64,000 nucleotides of DNA from SG8-41 sp036555615 (GTDB lineage Bacteria > Pseudomonadota > Gammaproteobacteria > Burkholderiales > SG8-41). This document shows positions 19,786-27,635 of the stretch, one piece after another. The first letter of the stretch is position 1. Each line of letters begins with the position of its first letter. The notes under the pieces were generated by a model. That model was given only the letters and a program-made list of their open reading frames with translations. It searched no databases and had not been told where the DNA came from. The position numbers were made by a program, and so were the translations under genes. The stretch covers positions 1-64,000 of the forward strand of contig DATBKZ010000086.1 in assembly GCA_036555615.1 (NCBI GenBank), in the 5' to 3' direction.

Positions 19786-20340
19786 ATGCCACTGAGTAGC
19801 CCCGATCCTCGAAAATTGATGCACACCCGCGCCATCGAATGCTGCGGCTACGAGCGTGAAGACGGGATGTGGGACATCGAGGCGCACCTCACCGACACCA
19901 AGACGACCCCGCACACGCGCCGCGAGGGGGGCCGCGAGCGCCTTCCGGGCGAGCCGGTGCACGACATGTGGATCCGCGTAACCATCGACCTCGACATGAA
20001 GATCCACGAGGTCGAGGCGCAAACCGACGAGGGACCGTACTCGATCTGCGGCAACATCACGCCCAACTTCAGGGCGCTGGCGGGGCTCACCATCGGGCCC
20101 GGCTGGCGCAAGAGCATCGCCGAGCGCGTCGGCGGGGTGAAGGGATGCACGCACCTCGTGGAGCTGCTGGGTCCGCTCGGCACCACCGCGTTCCAGGCGA
20201 CGAACCGGGCGCGCCTGGCGCGGGCTGCGAGCAAGCCGTCCACGCGCAAGCCCTACCAGGTCAACTCCTGCCACGTCTACAAGGACGACTCCCCCGCGGT
20301 GCTGGAGCGCTGGCCGCAGTTCTATACCGGCCCGCGCTGA
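19786..20340 (+). CDS. DUF2889 domain protein
   Basis: 184 residues matching the DUF2889 family, which is common and unstudied in Proteobacteria. Typical stretches are the opening MPLSSPDPRKLMHTRAIECC, GMWDIEAHLTDTKTTPH, GEPVHDMWIRVTIDLDMKI, GLTIGPGWRKSIAERVGGVKG and CTHLVELLGPLGTTAFQA. No signal peptide or membrane segment is present. Members often lie near phenol/benzoate or acyl-CoA genes, but no activity is known. It stands alone between liuE and the next small gene. Confidence 0.85.
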   Translation: MPLSSPDPRKLMHTRAIECCGYEREDGMWDIEAHLTDTKTTPHTRREGGRERLPGEPVHDMWIRVTIDLDMKIHEVEAQTDEGPYSICGNITPNFRALAGLTIGPGWRKSIAERVGGVKGCTHLVELLGPLGTTAFQATNRARLARAASKPSTRKPYQVNSCHVYKDDSPAVLERWPQFYTGPR

Positions 20341-20528
20341 GGGCGGCGCCCGGCTGCGGCAGTGGCGCGCCGGGTCGATTCCGTCACGCCCGCCGGCGCG
20401 CCGGGGCGCCCGGATCGGCAATACTACCGTTGAGTCCGGGCAGACACGGTGTCATGATATCCGCCGGTTCCGAGACGAGTTTCAGCCGGAGCCCGATGGA
20501 TGCCGGTCAACAACAAGGGGGTACTGTC

Positions 20529-20762
20529 ATGAAGGTCGTGATCGCCGTAGTTGCATCGCTGCTGATTGCCGCACCAGCCCTGGCCCAGCGCAAGGATTGC
20601 AATGAGCTCAAGGCCGAGATCGACGAAAAGATCAGGAATAATGGCGTGAAGGAGTTCAGCACCACGATCGTTCCCAACGAAGAGGTCAAGGAAGGCATGG
20701 GCGCCGTAGTCGGCAGCTGCGACGGCGGCACCAAGAAGATCGTCTACAAGCGCGGCGGCTGA
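20529..20762 (+). CDS. Small secreted DUF1161 protein
   Basis: 77-residue protein with a clear signal peptide (MKVVIAVVASLLIAAPALA, cleaved before QRKD) and a compact mature part with two Cys (KDCNELKAEIDEKI and GSCDGGTKKIVY), likely one disulfide. This matches the DUF1161 family of small periplasmic proteins. AAGGGGG lies 8 bases before the ATG. The 188 bases upstream hold no other gene and presumably its promoter. Function unknown. Confidence 0.85.
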   Translation: MKVVIAVVASLLIAAPALAQRKDCNELKAEIDEKIRNNGVKEFSTTIVPNEEVKEGMGAVVGSCDGGTKKIVYKRGG

Positions 20763-20787
20763 GCCGCGCCACCGGCTCGCGGTTTGA

Positions 20788-20813
20788 CGCCGGCGCGCAA
20801 GCGCGCGCCGGCG
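20788..20813. terminator. Strong GC hairpin between convergent genes
   Basis: cgccggcgcgc (20788-20798) and gcgcgccggcg (20803-20813) form a perfect 11-bp stem with a 4-base loop, midway between the converging ends of the DUF1161 gene and the membrane zinc-ribbon gene. No T-run on either side, so bidirectional termination is only likely. Confidence 0.45.
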
Positions 20814-20823
20814 CGGGGATCCG

Positions 20824-21240
20824 TCACTCGATCATCCATTCGTGGCCGCACTTGCGGCAGCGCACCGCCAAGGCCGGCGGGCGCAAGCCGGTTCCCTTTC
20901 CCTCCCGCTCGCGGGGCGCGAGCAGTCCCGCCGGCTTCGCGTCGAGCAGTCCATACGCCCCGCACTTCACGCAGGTCGAGCGCTCGGCCGCGTGCATCGC
21001 AGTCTCGAGCGTAACCCGGTAGCGGGCGAGCGCCCAGATACAGACGGCACCGCCCGCGAACATCGCGGCGAGCCGCAGCACGGGCTCCCAGCCGGGCGCC
21101 CGCAAACTGAAGCCCTCCAGGCACGCCAGCACCATCAGCAGGCAGAGGATGCAGCTCACCAGGTAGCAATGGCTCTCGAGGAGCTGCCGCTCGTACCAGC
21201 GGCGGAAGCCGATCTTGCGGATGCCCTCGGACAGTTCCAT
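20824..21240 (-). CDS. Hypothetical membrane protein with C-terminal zinc ribbon
   Basis: 138 residues, not assigned to a family. Two hydrophobic segments are visible: residues about 25-45 (CYLVSCILCLLMVLACLEG) and 54-72 (LRLAAMFAGGAVCIWALAR). A C-terminal soluble part with two Cys pairs (CVKCGAYGLL near 90 and CRKCGHEWMIE at the very end) could bind one zinc as a ribbon. The C-terminal CxxCGHEW motif resembles zinc-ribbon ends in transcription or quality-control proteins. It lies between convergent DUF1161 and the MFS gene. Function unknown. Confidence 0.7.
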   Translation of the reverse strand: MELSEGIRKIGFRRWYERQLLESHCYLVSCILCLLMVLACLEGFSLRAPGWEPVLRLAAMFAGGAVCIWALARYRVTLETAMHAAERSTCVKCGAYGLLDAKPAGLLAPREREGKGTGLRPPALAVRCRKCGHEWMIE

Positions 21241-21350
21241 ACAGCTGGCGCTCTAGCCCACCACTGCGATCCGGTCGAGTCTGGATTTATACGCGACTTC
21301 CCTGTTGCTGGATTGGACCATCGCGTTATTGCGGGGCACCCCCGGTCGAT

Positions 21351-22565
21351 TCAGCCGCGGCGCGCGTAGAGCAGCCGCGCGACCGGCGCGAGCACGCCGA
21401 AGATGCCGATGCTCGCAAACGCGAGCCCCCATGCAACGAGGCTGCGGTTGCCGCCCGCAAGATCGAGCACGACGCCGAAAACGAGCGGCGCGAGGCACGC
21501 CGAGCTGAATCCGAGGAACGAATAGACCGCCATGGTCGCGCCGCGCTCGTCGGCGGGTGCGGAGGCCACGGCGCCGGAGGTGAGCGCCGCCGAATCGCCC
21601 AGCATCAGGCCGTAGTGCAGGCACATGACGAGGAACACGACGAGCCACGGCAGCGCGGCGGTGTAGCCGAGCACGCACGCGACGAGGCCGGAGGCGGTCA
21701 TGAACGTGAAGATCACGCGCGTGCGGCCGAAGCGGATCGCGAGCTCGTTGCCGGAGATGCTCATGACCGGGCCCAGCATGTTGATCGTCGCGGCGAGCGT
21801 CGCCGCGCCGATCAGCATCGGTGCCTCCGCCGGCTGCAGCGACGCGGTGAAGACCAGGAACGCCACCATCCACGTGCGTTGTCCGAAGAGCTCGTAGTTG
21901 TGCGCCGCGTAGCCGAGAATGTAGGGCAGCGTCCGGCGGTTCCTCAGCACCGGTCGGAAGTCGAGCAGCGCGGGTGCGGGCAGCCCCGCCGGCCGGGTGC
22001 GGCCGCGCGGCATGCCGAGGCTGATCAACAGGGCCGCGCACAACGGGCCCGCCGCGCCCCAGGCGAACGCCCACTGCCAGCCGAATGCGGAGCCGATCAG
22101 CCCGCAGATGAAAATGGAGAGGCTCGAGCCGATGCCGAAGCTCGCGGTGTAGAAGCCGACCGAGCGCGCCTGCACCGGTCCTTCGAGCGGGTCCGCGAGC
22201 ATCTTCAGCCCCGGCATGTAGCTGCCCCCGAGCCCGGCCCCGATCAGGAACTGGAAGAAGAGCGCGCTCCACAGCCCCCCCGCGAGCAGCATGAATGCGA
22301 CCGAGCCGCCGAGGGCCAGGCAGCAGCCCAGCACGTAGACCCGGCGCGCGTCCATGCGGTCGGTCAGGCTGGTCAACACGGGCGTCGCCGCAACGTAGCC
22401 GGCGAAGTAGATGCCGCTGATGAGCCCGGCTTCGGCGTTCGACAGGCTCCATTCGCGCTGCAGGGCTGGCAGCAGCGTGGTGTATGCCGCGAAACCCGTC
22501 ATGCTCAGGACTTCCGCTGCGCACATCAACAGCGTCAGCCGGACCGGCGCCGGCCGGGATGACAT
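21351..22565 (-). CDS. Major facilitator superfamily transporter
   Basis: 404 residues with about 12 membrane segments and the MFS loop motif after TM2 (SLTDRMDARRVYVLG). The second half carries FGRTRVIFTF in the equivalent place. N-terminal MSSRPAPVRLTLLMCAAEVL. Start at ATG 22565; a GTG at 22580 would add five residues. It is the last gene of the nine-gene minus-strand run that includes the CULT protein and three FAD oxidoreductases, so it may import the substrate or export a product of that pathway (inference). Substrate cannot be told from sequence. Confidence 0.85.
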   Translation of the reverse strand: MSSRPAPVRLTLLMCAAEVLSMTGFAAYTTLLPALQREWSLSNAEAGLISGIYFAGYVAATPVLTSLTDRMDARRVYVLGCCLALGGSVAFMLLAGGLWSALFFQFLIGAGLGGSYMPGLKMLADPLEGPVQARSVGFYTASFGIGSSLSIFICGLIGSAFGWQWAFAWGAAGPLCAALLISLGMPRGRTRPAGLPAPALLDFRPVLRNRRTLPYILGYAAHNYELFGQRTWMVAFLVFTASLQPAEAPMLIGAATLAATINMLGPVMSISGNELAIRFGRTRVIFTFMTASGLVACVLGYTAALPWLVVFLVMCLHYGLMLGDSAALTSGAVASAPADERGATMAVYSFLGFSSACLAPLVFGVVLDLAGGNRSLVAWGLAFASIGIFGVLAPVARLLYARRG

Positions 22566-22596
22566 CGCGGGTCCGGTCACGCGTCGCGCTCCCGGC

Positions 22597-23235
22597 TCAG
22601 ATCGCGCCCGCCTGCTTCAGCAACTGCGCGATCGCTTCCGCCATGCGGCGGTAGCCCTTGGCATTGGGATGGATGGGATCGGCTTTCAGCTCGAGCTGGT
22701 GCATGACGTCGTTCAGGACCTTGCCTTCATAGGGAATCTGGAACTCCTTCGCCAGCTCGCCGTAGAACGCTGCCGCGCTGGTGAGGAGGGCAGGCTTCGG
22801 CACGCCCACCAGCACGACCGATATGCCTCGTCCCCTCAGGGTCATGATGATCCGGCGCAGATTGCTCCGGATCTGCGCCTCGTCCAGCCGGCGCAGCATG
22901 TCGTTGCCGCCCAGGCACACGATTACGAGAGCCGGCCGGTGCTCATCGATCACCTGCGGCAGGCGCGCAAGCCCTTGAGCGGTGACTTCCCCCGGCACCC
23001 CGGACCGCACCACCTTGCGGCCGATCAGCTTCCCCAGCACCATGGGGTAGCTTTCGGATTCGGCCGCGCCTGTGCCGTAGGTCAGGCTGTCGCCAAAAGC
23101 GACGATCACCTCGTCCGGCGCGACCGCCGGGACGCGCGGCACCCGTTCCCCGCAGCCCTCCAGCAGGAACACGATCAGCAGCGCCGCGGCAGCCGCGCAA
23201 GTCGCGATTCGTGAAGCCGGGCGAGATCGAGCCAC
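22597..23235 (-). CDS. GDSL/SGNH esterase, TesA-like, probably exported lipoprotein
   Basis: 212 residues from a GTG at 23235. An N-terminal hydrophobic segment (CAAAAALLIVFLLEGC) ends in a Cys that could be lipidated, although Glu at -2 is unusual for a lipobox. The SGNH hydrolase blocks follow: AFGDSLTYGTGA (Ser50), the Gly block GVPGEVT, GGND and DPIHPNAKGYRRMAEAI near the end with Asp and His. Such enzymes act as acyl-CoA thioesterase I, lysophospholipase or arylesterase. It starts 17 bases after the alpha/beta-hydrolase stop, in the same transcript. Confidence 0.85.
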   Translation of the reverse strand: MARSRPASRIATCAAAAALLIVFLLEGCGERVPRVPAVAPDEVIVAFGDSLTYGTGAAESESYPMVLGKLIGRKVVRSGVPGEVTAQGLARLPQVIDEHRPALVIVCLGGNDMLRRLDEAQIRSNLRRIIMTLRGRGISVVLVGVPKPALLTSAAAFYGELAKEFQIPYEGKVLNDVMHQLELKADPIHPNAKGYRRMAEAIAQLLKQAGAI

Positions 23236-23252
23236 GATGCATCCGTCGCGGG

Positions 23253-24062
23253 CTACGGGGCTGCGCCTGCGCGCCGGATGAAATCCAGAGTTGCGCGGGC
23301 GCACGCATCCGCGTCGCTCGCCGCGACGTGATAGGAATTGCCGGGCAGCACGAGCAGCTCCGAGCGCGGGATCATCCGCTGCCACGCCCGCACCTCCTCG
23401 ACCGACCCCAGTGCGCTGCCTTCGGTCGTGATGACGAGCGTGGGGCACTTGATCCTCGGCAGCGCGTCGGTGATGTCCGAGTCGGCGATCGCGGGAATGA
23501 AGCCGACCTGCGTGGAAACCGCCGTGCGCCCCATGAACTGGATCCACCACTCGAGCCCTTCCGCCGGAAAGCGGCTGCCGAGCCGGCCCGTCATGGTCCG
23601 GCGCGCCCAGTGCGCGACGCCCTGGGTCTCGAACTCCTCGACGAGCGCGCGGCGCTGCCCCACGGCCCGCCGCGGCACCGGCGTTCCCGCCACCGTCAGG
23701 GTCAGGAACCGCTCGGGATTGCGCGCGGCGAAATGGCGGGCAATGGTGCCGCCGATCTTGGCGGCCACCACGTGGCAGCGCGCGATGCCGAGGGCATCCA
23801 TGACGGCAAGGTAATCGTCGCAGATGCGATCGAGCGTCCAGGGAAAGTCGCGCGGCATCGGGGTGGAGGCGCCGAAGCCGCGCATGTCGGGGCGCACCAC
23901 ACGATAGTGGCGCGCAAGAACCGGCACCCAGCCATACCACGCCGCGCCGCTCTCGGCGTTGCCGTGGAGCATGAGGATCGTCTGCGGCTCGCGCCACGGG
24001 TCCGAGTAGTCGTCCACGACATAGTGCAGCGTGCAGTCGGGAGAGGCGCGAAGAGCGGGCAT
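23253..24062 (-). CDS. Alpha/beta-hydrolase fold protein with Lys at the nucleophile position
   Basis: 269 residues with a complete alpha/beta-hydrolase outline: oxyanion HGNAESG (33-39), RPDMRGFGAST (58-67), core PTLVITTEGS and the terminal GNSYHVAAS with H245. The nucleophile elbow, normally G-x-S-x-G, reads A-A-K102-I-G-G, so the catalytic Ser is lysine. It may thus be inactive, use other chemistry, or act as a lyase or cofactor-free oxygenase-like relative. Start at ATG 24062, 17 bases after the FAD gene stop; the open frame further upstream is a shadow of that gene. Confidence 0.82.
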   Translation of the reverse strand: MPALRASPDCTLHYVVDDYSDPWREPQTILMLHGNAESGAAWYGWVPVLARHYRVVRPDMRGFGASTPMPRDFPWTLDRICDDYLAVMDALGIARCHVVAAKIGGTIARHFAARNPERFLTLTVAGTPVPRRAVGQRRALVEEFETQGVAHWARRTMTGRLGSRFPAEGLEWWIQFMGRTAVSTQVGFIPAIADSDITDALPRIKCPTLVITTEGSALGSVEEVRAWQRMIPRSELLVLPGNSYHVAASDADACARATLDFIRRAGAAP

Positions 24063-24079
24063 GTCGAGTTCCGGTTGGG

Positions 24080-25543
24080 TCAGGCGCGGCGCCGGCGCAG
24101 GTCGCGCAAGATCGCGCGAGCGGCATTGTACCCGGGGACGCCGCTCACGCCGCCGCCCGGGTGCGTGCCCGCCCCGCACAGGTAGAGGCCCTCGATCGGC
24201 GTTCGATAGCGCGCGAGCGCCGGCACCGGTCGCATCCACAGCGCCTGGTCGAGCGCGAGCTCGGCATGATGCTCCTGTCCCTCGGGGTAGCCGTGGCGTT
24301 CCTCGAGGTCGCGCGGCGAAAGGACGCGCTCAACCTCCACCGCGCCCAACTCGGGCAGGTGCTGGGCGAGCGTGCCTTGAACGAGATTGCCCAGCGCGCG
24401 CCGGCGCTCCTCGCTCCAGCCCCCGTCCGCCAGCGCATACGGCGCGTACTGGACGTGCGCTTCCAGGCGTGGCCTGCCATCCGCGCCCGCACCGGCACTC
24501 ACCGCCTCCACGTACGGCAGGCGCGAGAGCCGGCCGTACTTCACGTCGTCGTATGCGCGCTCGAGATAGTCGAGCGCGGGGGCGATCACGAGCGTCGGGC
24601 AGGCGGGCGGGCGCTCGAGCGCAAGCCCCACGCGCGCGACGACACCGCGGCGCCGGATGCGCCTGAGCGCCCGCGTGACTTCCGGGTCGAGCCAAGCGGG
24701 GTCCGCGAGCTCGAGGAGGGTGCGCCGCGGATCGGCGCCGGAGACGACGAGCGATGCCGGGATTTCCTCGCCGCTTGCGAGCACCACGCCGGCGACGCGC
24801 CCGTTGCGCACGTCGATCCTCGCGATCTCGGCTCCGCGCCGGATTTCGACGCCCGGCATCCCGGCCAGCACCTGGCGGAGGTTCGAGCGCGGGAGGCGGA
24901 AGACGCCTGCTGGGCTTCCGACGTGGTGATGAAGGAAATTGAAAGCCGTGCCGCCCGAGCGCGGCCCCTGATGCAGATGCATGACTCCCGCCGCGCCGAG
25001 AACGCCCTTCAGGACATCGTTTTCAAACCACTCGTCGAGCCAGTCCGCGACCGACATCGGGACGAGCCGCAGCAGGTCTTCCATGCCCTGCCGCCCGGTT
25101 CGCCGCGCCTGGAATCCAAGCACGGCAAGCTGCGCAAGATCGCCGATGCCGTCGCTCAACGGGTCGGGCGGCGGCTGGAGGTAAAGATGCGCCAGCAGGC
25201 GTGCCAGGCGCTGCATCCGCTCGCAGAATTCCGGCCACTTTGCCGCATCGCGCGGGCTCACGCGCCGGATCGCCTCCACCGCGCCCTCCAGGTCGGACCA
25301 CAGCTCGAGACGCCCGCCGCCAGGCAGCGGCGCAGCGGCCCATGGATCCTGATGTCCCACCGAAATGCCACGCGGCGCGAGCGCGAGCTCGCGAACGAGC
25401 CGCGCCGGAACCCATCCCCGATCGGGCGACGGCTCTTGCTGCTCGCCGCAGCCCTCCAGCACCACCACGCGGCGGCCGCTGCGCGCAAGGATGTGCGCGC
25501 ACGCAAGCTCGCTCGCGCCGGCTCCGATGACGAGCGCGCTCAT
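24080..25543 (-). CDS. FAD oxidoreductase paralogue C, phytoene-desaturase-like, divergent
   Basis: 487-residue member of the COG1233/PYROXD2-type amine oxidase fold. The Rossmann opening ALVIGAGASELACAHILARSG replaces the GGGHNGLT of its two neighbours. The segment that normally follows (GGAAV..E..PGF..S) is missing, which explains its shorter length. The C-terminal FAD-binding end GLYLCGAGTHPGGGVSGVPG is well kept, as is WLDEWFENDVLKGVLGAAGV near 170. It is clearly a duplicate of the other two oxidoreductases, but with a degenerate N-terminus, so it may bind FAD differently or be a non-catalytic partner. Confidence 0.85.
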   Translation of the reverse strand: MSALVIGAGASELACAHILARSGRRVVVLEGCGEQQEPSPDRGWVPARLVRELALAPRGISVGHQDPWAAAPLPGGGRLELWSDLEGAVEAIRRVSPRDAAKWPEFCERMQRLARLLAHLYLQPPPDPLSDGIGDLAQLAVLGFQARRTGRQGMEDLLRLVPMSVADWLDEWFENDVLKGVLGAAGVMHLHQGPRSGGTAFNFLHHHVGSPAGVFRLPRSNLRQVLAGMPGVEIRRGAEIARIDVRNGRVAGVVLASGEEIPASLVVSGADPRRTLLELADPAWLDPEVTRALRRIRRRGVVARVGLALERPPACPTLVIAPALDYLERAYDDVKYGRLSRLPYVEAVSAGAGADGRPRLEAHVQYAPYALADGGWSEERRRALGNLVQGTLAQHLPELGAVEVERVLSPRDLEERHGYPEGQEHHAELALDQALWMRPVPALARYRTPIEGLYLCGAGTHPGGGVSGVPGYNAARAILRDLRRRRA

Positions 25544-25589
25544 GCTGACGCTCGCGACGGCAGGGCGTCGCCGATGGCGAGGGCCCCGG

Positions 25590-26006
25590 TCAGCTCCCGC
25601 GCGCCACCGAGGTCAGGCGGTTGCCGATGAGCCCGTGAAAATAATCGGACGGCGCCTGAAATCTCCAGCCGAGATGCTGCTCGCAGCTCGCGCAGAGCAC
25701 GACCTGCCACGCGTAGCCCGGAAACCAGGTGTGCGCCGTGGTGGCAGCGCCGACCGCGATGCAGCCGCCGGCCGCGCGGAAGCAGAGAATCCTGAAGGTA
25801 TGTCCGCCGGGGTTGATGCAGGTGTGCTCGTTCGCGCCGTTCACCGGGATGCGCTCGTCCTGGTGCGTGACGGGATGCCGGCAAAGCGCGCAGAACAAAC
25901 GCTGTTCTTTCTTTGCCTCGCCCTCGACGCGCGTGCCCGCCGGTTTGCCGGCCGCATCTACGTTCCGCGGCTCGAAGAACAGCAGACTGGGACGCGCGAG
26001 CTCCAT
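25590..26006 (-). CDS. Single-domain CULT protein (bacterial cereblon thalidomide-binding domain)
   Basis: 138 residues from the ATG at 26006 (GGAG six bases upstream; a TTG at 26024 would add six). It matches the CULT domain of cereblon and the bacterial single-domain homologue known from Magnetospirillum. Zinc ligands are C39-x2-C42 (LFCALCRHPV) and C105-x2-C108 (VLCASCEQHLGW). The tryptophan cage residues are W94, W100 and W114, with spacings of 6 and 14 identical to W380, W386 and W400 of human cereblon. Phe116 takes the place of the last aromatic (Tyr in cereblon). The fold binds cyclic imides such as glutarimide or uracil-like rings; the native bacterial ligand is unknown. It lies between two FAD oxidoreductase genes in one transcript. 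Confidence 0.88.
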   Translation of the reverse strand: MELARPSLLFFEPRNVDAAGKPAGTRVEGEAKKEQRLFCALCRHPVTHQDERIPVNGANEHTCINPGGHTFRILCFRAAGGCIAVGAATTAHTWFPGYAWQVVLCASCEQHLGWRFQAPSDYFHGLIGNRLTSVARGS

Positions 26007-26054
26007 GGGACGCTCCACGCGCAAGCTTAGCTCCGGTTTCGCGGCCTCGCCAGC

Positions 26055-27635
26055 TCACGTCGCCCTCCTCAGCATCGCGAGCGCCGCATTGCGGCCGGAC
26101 GCCCCCATGACGCCGCCGCCCGGATGCGTTCCCGCGCCGCACTGGTAGAGGCCGTGAATCGGCGTCGCATAGCTCGCCCAGGCGCGGGCGGGGCGGAGAA
26201 AGAACATCTGCTGAAGCGCAAGCTCGCCCTGGAAGATGTTGCCCTCGGTGAGGCCCACGGTGCGCTCGATGTCGGCGGGCGTGATCACCTGGCGGTGGAG
26301 GATCGCCGACTTGAGATTCGGAGCGTACTCGGCAAGCGTGTCCACGACGGCGTCGCCGAATGTCTCGCGCCGCGCGTCCGTCCAGCCTCCATTCAGGTGA
26401 TAGGGCGCGTACTGCACGAAGATCGACATGACGTGTCGTCCCGGCGGCGCCATGGCCGGATCGATCAGGGACGGAATGACGACGTCGAGGTACGGGCGGC
26501 GCGAATACTCGCCAAATTTGGCGTCGTCGTAGGCGCGCTCGATGTAATCGACGCTCGGGCTTACCGAGATTGCGCCGCGCAGGTGCGGACCGTTGCCCGG
26601 CAGACACGTGAAGCGCGGCAGCTCGGCGAGCGCGAGGTTCACCTTGCCCGATGAGCCGCGAAAGCGATAGCGCCGGATCGCCTCGACGAAGTCGGCGGGC
26701 AGGTGCGCGGCGCCCACGAGCTCGAGAAAGGTGCGCCGGGGATCGGCGCCGGAGACGACGAGACCCGCGCGCAGCTCCTCCCCGTTTTCCAGCACGACTC
26801 CCGAGGCGCGGCCGTTGGCGACGAGCACGCGCGCAACCGGCGCCCCCGTGCGAATTTCCGCGCCCGCCGCGCGCGCCGCCGCGGCGATGGCTGCGCTCAC
26901 CGACCCGTTGCCGCCCTTGGCAAAGCCCCAGGCGCGGAATACGCCGTCGATCTCGCCCATGTAGTGATGCAGCAGCACGAACGCGGTTCCGGGCGAGCGC
27001 GGCCCGGCTAGCGTGCCGATGATTCCGCTGGCTGACTTCGTGGCCTTCAGCGCCTCGGTTTCGAACCACTCGTCCAGGTAATCCGCCGCGCTCATGGTGA
27101 GGAGCTTGCATAGCGCGTGAAATCTCTCGCGCCCGAGGCCGCGCGCGTGCGCGGCGAGGCGGGCGAGCCCGGCAAGATCCCGGGGCGCCCATGACGCAGG
27201 GTCGGGAGGAATCATCGCGAGCATCGGCTTCACGGCGCGCGCCATCTCATGCATGAGGCGGCCGAACTCGGCATACGCCTCGGCGTCGCGCAGCGAATGG
27301 CGCGCGAGCTCGCGGTGGTTCTGGTCAGGATCGCTCCACTGCGCGAGGTAATCGCCGCTCGGCAGCGGCGTGAACGTGCTCTCGAGCGGCAGGATATGCA
27401 GGCCGTGGCGGGGAAGCTCCAGGTCGCGGATGATCTCGGGCCGCAGGAGGCTCACCACGTACGAGAATACGGAGTAGGTGAAGCCGGGGAAGATCTGCTC
27501 GCTTACCGCCGCGCCCCCGATCCGCTCGCGCCGCTCGAGCACGAGGACCCGTTTTCCGGCACGAGCAAGATAGGCGGCGCAGGTGAGCCCGTTGTGCCCG
27601 CCGCCGATCACGATGACATCGGGCCGCGCGCTCAT
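26055..27635 (-). CDS. FAD oxidoreductase paralogue B, phytoene-desaturase-like (PYROXD2 type)
   Basis: 526 residues. N-terminal FAD motif VIVIGGGHNGLTCAAYLARAG (7-27), then RIGGAAVSEQIFPGF and SPGTAFVLLHHYMGEIDG. The middle has the paralogue signature GADPRRTFLELVGA, and the end is the FAD-binding GLYQCGAGTHPGGGVMGASG. It oxidises a C-C or C-N bond with FAD by family analogy; substrate unknown. Start set at 27635, where the ATG overlaps the stop of the upstream P-loop gene (TGATG), so translation is coupled. Eighteen bases further upstream another ATG is open but would overlap more. Confidence 0.9.
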   Translation of the reverse strand: MSARPDVIVIGGGHNGLTCAAYLARAGKRVLVLERRERIGGAAVSEQIFPGFTYSVFSYVVSLLRPEIIRDLELPRHGLHILPLESTFTPLPSGDYLAQWSDPDQNHRELARHSLRDAEAYAEFGRLMHEMARAVKPMLAMIPPDPASWAPRDLAGLARLAAHARGLGRERFHALCKLLTMSAADYLDEWFETEALKATKSASGIIGTLAGPRSPGTAFVLLHHYMGEIDGVFRAWGFAKGGNGSVSAAIAAAARAAGAEIRTGAPVARVLVANGRASGVVLENGEELRAGLVVSGADPRRTFLELVGAAHLPADFVEAIRRYRFRGSSGKVNLALAELPRFTCLPGNGPHLRGAISVSPSVDYIERAYDDAKFGEYSRRPYLDVVIPSLIDPAMAPPGRHVMSIFVQYAPYHLNGGWTDARRETFGDAVVDTLAEYAPNLKSAILHRQVITPADIERTVGLTEGNIFQGELALQQMFFLRPARAWASYATPIHGLYQCGAGTHPGGGVMGASGRNAALAMLRRAT

